Of a stretch of DNA of 6,701 nucleotides, positions 1-5,821 are shown piece by piece (within the stretch, counting starts at the first letter, position 1; each line of letters begins with the position of its first letter). A program made the position numbers and the translations under genes. The notes below the pieces were generated by a model. It did not search any database. It was not told the DNA's origin and saw only the letters and a list, made by a program, of their open reading frames with translations. The DNA is from Clostridia bacterium (GTDB lineage: Bacteria; Bacillota_A; Clostridia; Oscillospirales; CAG-272). Location: the NCBI GenBank assembly GCA_017467225.1, contig JAFTSR010000143.1:1-6701 (forward strand), read 5' to 3'.

Positions 1-294
1 GACCGGAACGCATTTGGGATACAGGCCGTATTCCTCATGCAGGTATTGTGCAAAGTGCTTTTTGCGGTCGAGGTCTTCATCCAGGCACCATCTTGTGACG
101 TTCTGAACGTAGGCGAGATGCCAGCCGCGCTGCAGCATTTCGATTTCAAACGCCGGGAAGGCGTCAAAATACTCGGTTTTGAGCAGCCAGTTTTTATTCT
201 CGTTTGCCTCCTTGGGAAACACAAGGATCGCCTGCTTGCCCTCAAAGGAAAAATCAATGCGACGAAATCCGTTCCATGTCGTTTCTTTCACCAT
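1..294 (-). CDS. Probable alpha/beta hydrolase, N-terminal part (runs off the window start)
   Basis: 98 codons are visible, and the reading frame continues past base 1. The start is ATG at 294-292, preceded by AAAGGAG (301-307) with a 6-base gap, and a strong promoter lies upstream. The visible protein opens with a beta-rich stretch (IDFSFEGKQAILVFPKEAN, residues 13-31), followed by NWLLKTEYFDAFPAFEIEML and a GWHLAYVQN strand near residues 58-66. It then has an acidic DEDLD segment and a YLHEEYGL helix. This resembles, from memory, the start of alpha/beta hydrolase (prolyl-oligopeptidase-like) proteins of gut Clostridia, in which the nucleophile elbow comes soon after this point. The catalytic triad lies outside the window, so enzyme class and substrate cannot be read here. 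No signal peptide is seen, so a cytoplasmic location is likely. Its own promoter and the hairpin upstream suggest a transcript separate from the neighbouring operon. The gene call is firm; the family call is moderate. Confidence 0.7.
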   Translation of the reverse strand, partial: MVKETTWNGFRRIDFSFEGKQAILVFPKEANENKNWLLKTEYFDAFPAFEIEMLQRGWHLAYVQNVTRWCLDEDLDRKKHFAQYLHEEYGLYPKCVPV

Positions 295-352
295 AGCATA
301 CTCCTTTGCGTATCGGATATTTAGGTGGGGGATATTTTACCAATGTAAATTT

Positions 353-381
353 ATTATACCACATTTCCATGAACTTTGCAA
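353..381 (-). promoter_or_regulatory. Sigma-A-type promoter for the gene at 294-1
   Basis: On the minus strand a perfect -10 box TATAAT (353-358) is preceded by TG one base upstream (extended -10, TGGTATAAT). A -35-like TTGCAA (376-381) lies exactly 17 bases away. The predicted transcription start is near 346, giving a leader of about 50 bases before the ATG at 294. Promoter assignment is by consensus only. Confidence 0.8.
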
Positions 382-410
382 CCGCCTTTGCTGATTCATC
401 GCAAATTTTC

Positions 411-437
411 AGGGCTGACGATAGATTCGCCAGCCCT
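411..437 (-). terminator. Candidate terminator hairpin after the GtrA-family gene
   Basis: A 7-bp perfect stem (AGGGCTG at 411-417, CAGCCCT at 431-437) encloses a 13-base loop that can pair internally over three further bases (CGA with TCG). It starts 9 bases after the stop codon at 447-449. The following minus-strand sequence is GAAAATTTGC, so the U-tract is short and broken. It may be a weak intrinsic terminator or only a 3' stabilising hairpin. Its position between the operon end and the next promoter favours a role in transcript ending. Confidence 0.5.
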
Positions 438-446
438 TGCGTTGCG

Positions 447-851
447 TTATTGATTGAGTGTATCCTCTTTTCCGCGGTAGACGACGAATTTGCAGAAAAG
501 GAATTCAAGTACAAAGTTGGACACCATGGTGATGGCCAAAATCAAAAAGTCATTGACACCGTTCGCCTCGGCAAGGTTGCCAAGCCAGGTGGAAAGCGGC
601 GTAAAGGCCAGGTAAAAGCCCAAAACTTTAGCCATGGCAATAGGTACGTTGGCTGCGGATTTGAAGGTGAATTTGCGGTTCATGGTGAAATTCCACACGA
701 TCGACAGCAGCAGCGATGTCAGATACGGGATCCAATACGTTTGAATGAACAATTCCAAAAGGGCAAATGAACCCACCTGAATTATGCCGGCTGAAATGGA
801 AAACAAGGTAAATTTGACTGCCTGACACAGTTGCTTTTTGCTATCTTTCAC
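447..851 (-). CDS. GtrA-family integral membrane protein
   Basis: This 134-residue protein has four hydrophobic segments at about residues 14-36, 41-57, 72-92 and 101-121, which is the size and topology of GtrA-like proteins (PF04138). Family hallmarks visible are the WNFTMNRKFTF stretch (53-63) after the second segment and the FLFCKFVVYRG ending (118-127) after the fourth. The founding members are thought to help move undecaprenyl-phosphate-linked sugars across the membrane for glycan decoration, but most homologues have unknown substrates. The start is GTG at 851-849; an AAGGAG site (859-864) sits 7 bases upstream and there is no better ATG. It follows the G1P dehydrogenase gene by 54 bases with no clear terminator or promoter between them, so it is probably the last gene of the operon. 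No glycosyltransferase is adjacent in this window, so its lipid or sugar partner cannot be named. Confidence 0.88.
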   Translation of the reverse strand: MKDSKKQLCQAVKFTLFSISAGIIQVGSFALLELFIQTYWIPYLTSLLLSIVWNFTMNRKFTFKSAANVPIAMAKVLGFYLAFTPLSTWLGNLAEANGVNDFLILAITMVSNFVLEFLFCKFVVYRGKEDTLNQ

Positions 852-858
852 AGTCCGT

Positions 859-864
859 CTCCTT
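859..864 (-). promoter_or_regulatory. Ribosome binding site fixing the GTG start of the GtrA-family gene
   Basis: AAGGAG on the minus strand, 7 bases before GTG at 851. It supports a non-ATG start that would otherwise be doubtful. Confidence 0.8.
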
Positions 865-905
865 ATGTAGTTATTTCCTGTTTATTATTTCAGTCGTTGC
901 AATCC

Positions 906-2165
906 TCAGACGCCCAGCATTTCACGAAGGCGAAGCAGCGTCAGGCGGTTGCGCATATAGGGAGAGTAACGCACGCAATCGTCAAACAGCTGCTGCGATT
1001 TACCGATATCCGCCAGGGTGATCTTACAGCCGGCGCGGCGCATGGCATCCTCGCATTGAGCACGCGACGGAACGGAGGCAATAATCTCGCGGATCTGCGG
1101 CCAACTCTCGCGCAGCACGTCGGGCGTGACCTGTGCAATCTGCGGATTTTTGGCGTTGATCGCGCACACATCGTCGGCCATCGAGCCATAAAAGCGGTAA
1201 ATATCCTCCCAATCGGGGTGCTCCTCACGCGCTGCGACCGTTTCCATAGCCGCCAGCTTTTCGTAAAAATCCAGCGTGAACAGCGTGCAAATGCCAACGT
1301 CCTCACCATGATAATTGGGAATAATGCCGTCGCGCAACTCGATGCACTCCATCAGATGCGCGATAATATGCTCCGCGCCACTGGCAGGACGGGAATTCTG
1401 TGCAAAGCTCATACCGATGCCGGTCAGAAGCAGCGAGGCAAAGATGGTACCTGCCGTTTCCTCGTCATTCTTGGTCACGCGATCGGCCATCTGCATCAGA
1501 TTGTCAATGGCGGTACGCGTCAGAGCAGCAATACGCTCGCAGCAGATCTCGTCGCTCACAAGCGAGGCGACCTGCCAATCAACCAGCGCCGGATACTTGG
1601 CGACCATATCGCCAAAGCCGGAGGATTTGAGTGCTACCGGCGCGGCGGCAAGAATGGCGGTGTCGCCGATGATAACCTCCGGACTCTTGGCAGCGTAGCT
1701 GAACTTAAAGCCGTCCTTGACGATAGGCGAGGAATAGGAAGCAAAGCCGTCCATGGAGGGCGCGGTTGCAAAGATGCACAGCTTTTTATTCTGTCGCGCC
1801 GTTGCCAGGCGGCAAGGGTCATTGACTGAGCCGCTGCCGACCGACAGCACCGAAATATCCCGGTCGGCGATCAGTGCCTCCAGTTTCTCAACGTGCTCCA
1901 TGGTCGCCACGCGGATATCGTCGTAAACATGCATCTGTACGTCAAAATCCGACAGAGCGTCCAAGATGCCGTCAGCGGCTTGCAGCGTATTTTGATCTGC
2001 GACCAGCAGAAGATGATCGGAAAAGTGATTTTGCTTCAAAATTTCGCCCACTTCATGGGCAAGGCCGCTGCCGATGCGCACGTCCTCAATGGCCGTGCGA
2101 TGGCGCTGTCCGCAAGCGGGACAAACGCCGTCAAAGGAGCGTACAATTTTCATAATATCCTGCAT
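906..2165 (-). CDS. sn-glycerol-1-phosphate dehydrogenase-like protein (AraM/EgsA family)
   Basis: This 419-residue protein belongs to the iron/zinc alcohol dehydrogenase-dehydroquinate synthase fold. It carries the family's dinucleotide-binding turn GSGSVND (110-116) and the APSMDGFASYSSPI block (135-148) typical of G1P dehydrogenases. Metal-ligand positions are apparent as Asp186 in GFGDMVAKY, His266 in SGAEHIIAH and His286 in NYHGEDVG. Known members (Bacillus AraM, archaeal EgsA) reduce dihydroxyacetone phosphate to sn-glycerol-1-phosphate with NAD(P)H in the cytoplasm. The N-terminus has a CPACGQRH motif (15-22), a half zinc-ribbon-like pattern that I recall from clostridial relatives. 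The chosen start is ATG at 2165-2163, preceded by GTGAGG (2174-2179). GTG at 2168 and a second ATG at 2153 (after AGGA) are alternatives. It begins 10 bases after the nitroreductase stop, so translation is probably coupled. No G1P-using prenyltransferase (PcrB/GGGPS) is seen here. The fold and family are firm; the exact substrate is inferred. Confidence 0.9.
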   Translation of the reverse strand: MQDIMKIVRSFDGVCPACGQRHRTAIEDVRIGSGLAHEVGEILKQNHFSDHLLLVADQNTLQAADGILDALSDFDVQMHVYDDIRVATMEHVEKLEALIADRDISVLSVGSGSVNDPCRLATARQNKKLCIFATAPSMDGFASYSSPIVKDGFKFSYAAKSPEVIIGDTAILAAAPVALKSSGFGDMVAKYPALVDWQVASLVSDEICCERIAALTRTAIDNLMQMADRVTKNDEETAGTIFASLLLTGIGMSFAQNSRPASGAEHIIAHLMECIELRDGIIPNYHGEDVGICTLFTLDFYEKLAAMETVAAREEHPDWEDIYRFYGSMADDVCAINAKNPQIAQVTPDVLRESWPQIREIIASVPSRAQCEDAMRRAGCKITLADIGKSQQLFDDCVRYSPYMRNRLTLLRLREMLGV

Positions 2166-2175
2166 CACTCGCGCC

Positions 2176-2709
2176 TCACTTTCTGCGGATCAGTGTCTGG
2201 GCGTCCTTGCGGCGCTTTTCGCGGCGCACCACGCCCTCGCGCTCATAGCCCAGCGTGATCAGAAGACGAACGGGAGTGTCAAGCTCACAGATCTCGCGGA
2301 TGGTCATATCATCGAACAAGCCAACGATGCAGCTGCCCAGTCCCTGCGCGGTTGCCTCTGCTGTGATGTAAGCCGCGACGATACCGATGTCAATATCACG
2401 GAAATTCTGATCGGCCATGCGCTCAACCATCACGGGAGAGACAACCACCGGCTGCTCTGAAATCACAATGACAGCGTTGGCATCTGCGACAAATTCATTG
2501 ATGCCCTCGCTGCTGGCATTTTTCGCCTTGGCAATTTTGGCGATAGTCTCACCGCGGCACAGTGTCAAAAGATAGGGCTGTGAATTACAGGCCGACGGTG
2601 CCGAACGAGCAGCCTCCAGCACCGCATCCAGCTTTTCTTGCTCGATCCCTCGCGCCGTATCATATTTTCTGCAGGAATGCCTCTCCTGCGCGATCTCGTA
2701 AAAATTCAT
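2176..2709 (-). CDS. Nitroreductase-family FMN oxidoreductase
   Basis: This 177-residue protein is a compact, single-domain member of the nitroreductase superfamily (PF00881). Family marks are RHSCRKYD at residues 10-17 (FMN phosphate/ribityl contact, matching the usual RRSxRxF), SAPSACNSQPY at 36-46 with the FMN-contacting Asn, the DIDIGIVAAYITAEATAQGLGSC helix-loop at about 105-127, and the VRLLITLGY strand at 147-155. Such enzymes form dimers, bind FMN and reduce nitroaromatics, quinones or flavins with NAD(P)H; the physiological substrate is usually unknown. The start is ATG at 2709-2707, with a long AAGGAAGGA purine tract (2718-2726) 8 bases upstream. The C-terminus is very basic (RREKRRKDAQTLIRRK). 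It lies 45 bases after glmM and 10 bases before the G1P dehydrogenase, inside the probable operon. A redox partner role for a neighbour cannot be shown from sequence. Confidence 0.9.
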   Translation of the reverse strand: MNFYEIAQERHSCRKYDTARGIEQEKLDAVLEAARSAPSACNSQPYLLTLCRGETIAKIAKAKNASSEGINEFVADANAVIVISEQPVVVSPVMVERMADQNFRDIDIGIVAAYITAEATAQGLGSCIVGLFDDMTIREICELDTPVRLLITLGYEREGVVRREKRRKDAQTLIRRK

Positions 2710-2754
2710 TTTGTACGTCCTTCCTTTATTTATCTTCTGTATGCGGAACCGTGT

Positions 2755-4143
2755 TTACACACGTAAATATCCCTTTTTTGTGAGCAGTCTGATAATCTGC
2801 TCCCGGTATTTTATACAATCCGCTTCATCCTGCGCCTCAACCATCAGGCGCAGCAGCGGCTCTGTGCCAGAAACACGCAGCACGACACGTCCGTCATCAC
2901 CCAGCGCCGCGTTGGCGTTGGCGATAGCGGCGCGCACATCATCGTCCTCGGCTGCCGTATTCTTATCGCTGACGCGCAGGTTGCGCAAAAGCTGCGGATA
3001 GGGTCGGTAGGGCGCAGCCAGAGCGCTCATCGGGCGATTTTCGGAGATCATGACCTCCATCAGCTTAAGCGAGGTCAGAATACCGTCGCCCGTCGTTGCC
3101 AAATCGCCAAATACGATATGCCCACTTTGCTCGCCGCCAAGCGCGTAACCGTCGCGTCGCATCGCTTCGTAAACATATTTATCACCGACGGCCGTTTGCA
3201 CACAGGCAATTCCCTTCTCGCCAAGACAGCGAACAAGTCCCATGTTGGACATAACCGTCGCAACCAGCGTGTTTTTTGGCAGCTCGCCACGCTTGCGCAG
3301 ATGACAGCCGCAGACGTATAAAATATGGTCGCCCGTCAGCACGCTTCCCTTCTCGTCCACGCAAAGGCATCGATCGGCATCGCCGTCATAGGCAAAGCCA
3401 ACGTCAAGACCTTGCTCCACGACCAGGCGCTGCAGCGCTTCAATATGTGTCGAGCCGGCTTCACGGTTGATGTTCAGTCCATCCGGTGCGGTGTGGATCG
3501 CGCAGATTTGTGCACCCAGAGCTTCAAAGACGTGCTGTGCTGCGCTGCAGGCGCTGCCGTTGGCGCAATCCAGACCGATTTTGTAGCCTCGCAGCGTCGG
3601 CGGAGCGCAGGAAAGCAGATGCGCCACGTACTGCGCTCTACGCTCCGGCACCTCGGCGGCGCAGCCGATCGCCTCACGCTTGGCACAGGGCAGCTGCGGC
3701 CGGGACTTGCCAAAGGCAACCAAATTCCCGTCCAGATACGCCTCTGCCATGGCTTCCACGGCATCCTCGATCTTCTCACCGCGCGCGTTGAGAAGCTTAA
3801 TTCCGTTATCGTAATATGGATTATGGCTGGCGGAGATCATGATGCCGCCGTCGTATGACCCATGCGCGCAAGCGAAAGCGACCGACGGCGTGGTGGTAAC
3901 GCGCATCAGATCCGCATCTGCGCCGGAGGCAAGCAGACCGGAGAGAATTGCACTCTCCAGCATATCGCCACAGCGACGGGTGTCCTTGCCAATCACCACA
4001 CGGGCACGCGCCGTCTCACCGCGACGGCGTCTCTGCTCGCCGTAATACCAACCCAAAAAGCGGCCGATGGCATAAGCGCGCTCGGCCGTCAGCACCTCGT
4101 TGGCTTCGCCGCGAAACCCATCTGTACCAAAATATTTTCCCAT
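2755..4143 (-). CDS. glmM: Phosphoglucosamine mutase
   Basis: This 462-residue protein of usual GlmM length converts glucosamine-6-phosphate to glucosamine-1-phosphate in the cytoplasm, on the route to UDP-GlcNAc for peptidoglycan. The N-terminus MGKYFGTDGFRG is characteristic. The active-site loop ISASHNPYYDNG (103-114) carries phosphorylatable Ser106. The metal loop is DGDADR (253-258), the sugar-binding loop GGEQSGH (336-342), and the phosphate-binding loop RVSGTEPLLR (423-432). The GEQSGH loop and overall sequence favour GlmM over phosphomannomutase/phosphoglucomutase. The start is ATG at 4143-4141, with AAGGAG (4151-4156) 7 bases upstream. An in-frame ATG 18 codons further out would add a stretch unlike the family and is not used. 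It lies downstream of the GlmU-type acetyltransferase with an 80-base gap and upstream of the nitroreductase by 45 bases. All catalytic motifs look intact. Confidence 0.97.
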   Translation of the reverse strand: MGKYFGTDGFRGEANEVLTAERAYAIGRFLGWYYGEQRRRRGETARARVVIGKDTRRCGDMLESAILSGLLASGADADLMRVTTTPSVAFACAHGSYDGGIMISASHNPYYDNGIKLLNARGEKIEDAVEAMAEAYLDGNLVAFGKSRPQLPCAKREAIGCAAEVPERRAQYVAHLLSCAPPTLRGYKIGLDCANGSACSAAQHVFEALGAQICAIHTAPDGLNINREAGSTHIEALQRLVVEQGLDVGFAYDGDADRCLCVDEKGSVLTGDHILYVCGCHLRKRGELPKNTLVATVMSNMGLVRCLGEKGIACVQTAVGDKYVYEAMRRDGYALGGEQSGHIVFGDLATTGDGILTSLKLMEVMISENRPMSALAAPYRPYPQLLRNLRVSDKNTAAEDDDVRAAIANANAALGDDGRVVLRVSGTEPLLRLMVEAQDEADCIKYREQIIRLLTKKGYLRV

Positions 4144-4150
4144 AGCTTCA

Positions 4151-4156
4151 CTCCTT
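4151..4156 (-). promoter_or_regulatory. Ribosome binding site deciding the glmM start
   Basis: AAGGAG on the minus strand, 7 bases before ATG at 4143. It supports the shorter protein beginning MGKYFGTDG rather than the upstream in-frame ATG at 4197. Confidence 0.85.
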
Positions 4157-4223
4157 ATCCAAGACATGTCTGCCGAACACCTCGTTTCAGCTGACATACA
4201 AGGATATGGAGAAAACGCTCAAA

Positions 4224-4886
4224 TTATTCTTTTTTCACGACCACGCCGTCTTTTTTGTAAATGCTTTCGGCTGCCACGCAGCCGCGCACGCAGGACAGCG
4301 GATAGACGGTGGTGTTTCTTCCAATCACCGTGCCGGGATTGAGAACGCTGTTACAGCCGATCTCGGCATAGTCGCCCAGCATCGCGCCCAGCTTTTTCAG
4401 ACCCGTGGGGATATTCTCCTCCCCATGATGCACGACGACAGGCGAGCGATCTGCCTTGACGTTGGAGGTAATAGCACCGGCGCCAAGATGGGCGCGATAG
4501 CCGAGAATGCTATCGCCAACGTAATTGTAATGCGGCACCTGCACACCGTCAAAAAGGATGGCATTTTTGATCTCCACCGAATTTCCGACCACGCATCCCT
4601 GCCCGACCAGCGCATTTTTGCGAATATATGCGCCGTGACGCACCTCGGTCTCGGCGCCGATGATGCAAGGACCGCTGATGGCGGCTGTCGGCGCGATGCG
4701 CGCCGTTTTGTGAATCCAGACGTCGGGCTGTATTTGCTCGTACTCGCCCAAGGGCAAGTGCTCTCCCAAGTGTAAAATCCATGCTTCAAGACTGCGCAGC
4801 GCCTCCCATGGGTAGGTCAGCGCTGCCAGATATGTCGCTGCGAGTGTGTGCGAAAGGTCAAACAGATGATCCACTGTTACCGGCAT
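4224..4886 (-). CDS. Stand-alone left-handed beta-helix acetyltransferase, GlmU C-terminal-domain type
   Basis: A 220-residue protein has a short helical N-terminus (about 1-55, with VDHLFDLSHTLAATYLAAL) followed by hexapeptide repeats of a left-handed beta-helix (about 55-205). It lacks the N-terminal uridyltransferase domain of full GlmU. Aligned by eye with E. coli GlmU as I remember it, the acetyltransferase pocket residues are present. Arg83 in RHGA matches R333, Lys107 in VEIK matches K351, His119 (catalytic base) matches H363, Tyr122 matches Y366 and Asn142 matches N386. The spacing is identical from Lys107 through Asn142. The expected reaction is glucosamine-1-P plus acetyl-CoA giving N-acetylglucosamine-1-P, the step after GlmM, whose gene follows. 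The start is ATG at 4886-4884, with AAAGGAG (4895-4901) 8 bases upstream. An ATG 7 codons further out lacks such support. Databases often label such proteins UDP-GlcNAc pyrophosphorylase, which the missing domain argues against. Another acyl acceptor remains possible. Confidence 0.88.
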   Translation of the reverse strand: MPVTVDHLFDLSHTLAATYLAALTYPWEALRSLEAWILHLGEHLPLGEYEQIQPDVWIHKTARIAPTAAISGPCIIGAETEVRHGAYIRKNALVGQGCVVGNSVEIKNAILFDGVQVPHYNYVGDSILGYRAHLGAGAITSNVKADRSPVVVHHGEENIPTGLKKLGAMLGDYAEIGCNSVLNPGTVIGRNTTVYPLSCVRGCVAAESIYKKDGVVVKKE

Positions 4887-4894
4887 ACGCGACA

Positions 4895-4901
4895 CTCCTT
4901 T
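4895..4901 (-). promoter_or_regulatory. Ribosome binding site deciding the acetyltransferase start
   Basis: AAAGGAG on the minus strand, 8 bases before ATG at 4886, within the 27-base gap after nagB. It supports the protein beginning MPVTVDHLFD. Confidence 0.85.
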
Positions 4902-4913
4902 CAGCAATGCGAT

Positions 4914-5645
4914 TTACGCCTGTACGTGGGACATGGCGGCACGGTCGCAAATCACTACCACGTCGTCATGCAAGTTGAGGAAGGAAGCCGGGCAAGCGGT
5001 CGTCAGCTTGCCGGACAGCAGCGTAGCAATGGCATCCGCCTTTGCCTCACCGTTGGCCAAAATGATAATCTTCTTGGCGCGCAGGATGGTACCGATGCCC
5101 ATGGTCAAGGCAGCAGTCGGCATAACCTCGCCTTCACTGAAAAAGCGCGCATTCGCCTTGATGGTGCTCTCGGTCAGATCGGTACGGTGGGTCAGCGGAT
5201 CAAGCGCCTCGGCGGGCTCGTTGAAGCCGATGTGACCGTTCTGTCCGATACCGAGCACCTGGATGTCCACCTGACCCAGCGCGGCGATCTTCTGCTCATA
5301 GGCCAGACATTCCGCATCGGGATCGGCGGCGCTGCCATCGGGAACGGCGGTGTTCGCCTTGTCGATATTGACGCGATCGAACAGATTTTTATTCATAAAA
5401 TAGCGGTAGCTCTGTGCATTGTCGGGAGAAATCGGATAATACTCATCCAGATTGACCGAGCGAACACGAGAAAAATCCAACTCGCCCTTTTCATAGCGCG
5501 CGACCAGCTCGTCGTACATACCGACAGGCGTAGAGCCGGTAGCAAGGCCGAGCACACAATCCGGGCGAGAGGTAATGACCTCGGCCATCAGATCCGCCGC
5601 ACAGCGGGACATTTCAGCGTAGCTTTCGCAAACAATAACCTTCAT
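4914..5645 (-). CDS. nagB: Glucosamine-6-phosphate deaminase
   Basis: This 243-residue cytoplasmic enzyme interconverts glucosamine-6-phosphate with fructose-6-phosphate plus ammonia. It has the usual length of Firmicute NagB and lacks the C-terminal allosteric extension of the E. coli type. Motifs are the phosphate-binding loop GLATGSTPVGMY (33-44), NLDEYY (65-70) with proton-transfer Asp67, and the active-site block GIGQNGHIGFNEP (132-144) with His138 and Glu143. Asn136 stands where the E. coli enzyme has Asp141; this is common in Gram-positive NagB and is not a defect. The start is ATG at 5645-5643, with AAAGGAA (5655-5661) 9 bases upstream. It is the first gene after a strong promoter and is followed 27 bases later by the acetyltransferase, so it heads the probable operon. 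Physiologically it usually drains amino sugars into glycolysis, but the reaction is reversible. Confidence 0.97.
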   Translation of the reverse strand: MKVIVCESYAEMSRCAADLMAEVITSRPDCVLGLATGSTPVGMYDELVARYEKGELDFSRVRSVNLDEYYPISPDNAQSYRYFMNKNLFDRVNIDKANTAVPDGSAADPDAECLAYEQKIAALGQVDIQVLGIGQNGHIGFNEPAEALDPLTHRTDLTESTIKANARFFSEGEVMPTAALTMGIGTILRAKKIIILANGEAKADAIATLLSGKLTTACPASFLNLHDDVVVICDRAAMSHVQA

Positions 5646-5701
5646 AGCAACAAATTCCTTTCATATAAGAAGCTGAGGATACGTTGTGTCATTCCACGTT
5701 T

Positions 5702-5730
5702 ATTATACCACAAACGGGATTTCTTGTAAA
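5702..5730 (-). promoter_or_regulatory. Sigma-A-type promoter of the nagB operon
   Basis: On the minus strand there is a perfect TATAAT (5702-5707) with an extended -10 TG, and a -35 TTTACA (5725-5730, one mismatch to TTGACA) with a 17-base spacer. The predicted start is near 5695, giving a leader of about 50 bases before nagB. This is the only clear promoter seen upstream of the six genes down to 447. Confidence 0.85.
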
Positions 5731-5731
5731 G

Positions 5732-5760
5732 TCCTTCTTGCTATTTTATGCAAAAAAGGA
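5732..5760 (-). promoter_or_regulatory. Imperfect inverted repeat abutting the -35 box, possible operator
   Basis: On the plus strand, TCCTTCTTGC (5732-5741) and GCAAAAAAGGA (5750-5760) are near inverted repeats around an 8-base AT spacer (TATTTTAT). The repeat begins one base beyond the -35 hexamer, so a bound regulator could activate or block the promoter. It could equally be an AT-rich upstream element with a chance symmetry. Confidence 0.3.
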
Positions 5761-5771
5761 GTAGACGGTGC

Positions 5772-5805
5772 AAAAACAGGCGGCTTGCTGTGGCAAGCCG
5801 CCTGT
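5772..5805 (-). terminator. Strong intrinsic terminator of the solute-binding protein gene
   Basis: A perfect 13-bp, GC-rich stem (5776-5788 pairing with 5793-5805) has a 4-base loop and is followed on the minus strand by five T residues (5772-5776, the first belonging to the stem). It lies 16 bases after the stop codon at 5822-5824. The T-tract occurs only on the minus-strand side, so it serves the upstream gene and insulates the nagB promoter. Confidence 0.93.
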
Positions 5806-5821
5806 CTTGAATTAAATGGAT

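Noticed and set aside
831..1829. Long open frame of 332 codons on the plus strand
   Set aside because: It lies opposite the G1P dehydrogenase gene, whose protein shows clear family motifs. The plus-strand translation has no recognisable domain and is a shadow of the real gene.
2166..2168. GTG at 2168 as the start of the G1P dehydrogenase
   Set aside because: The adjacent ATG at 2165 has equal or better spacing from the GTGAGG site and is a stronger start codon, though a start at 2153 cannot be excluded.
2750..2763. Small hairpin CGTGT-TTAC-ACACG over the glmM stop codon
   Set aside because: Only 5 bp, with no T-tract on the minus strand; too weak to be called a terminator.
4144..4223. Possible internal promoter in the 80-base gap before glmM
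   Set aside because: A TTGAGC hexamer is present, but no acceptable -10 box lies at 16-18 bases. A short AGACATGTCT palindrome here has no other support.
5226..5264. Asn136 in nagB where the E. coli enzyme has Asp141, as a possible inactivating change
   Set aside because: The GxNGHIGFNEP form is usual in Gram-positive NagB, and the remaining catalytic residues are intact.
4848..5729. Open frame of 293 codons on the plus strand
   Set aside because: It is antisense to nagB and runs through the nagB promoter; its translation resembles no family.
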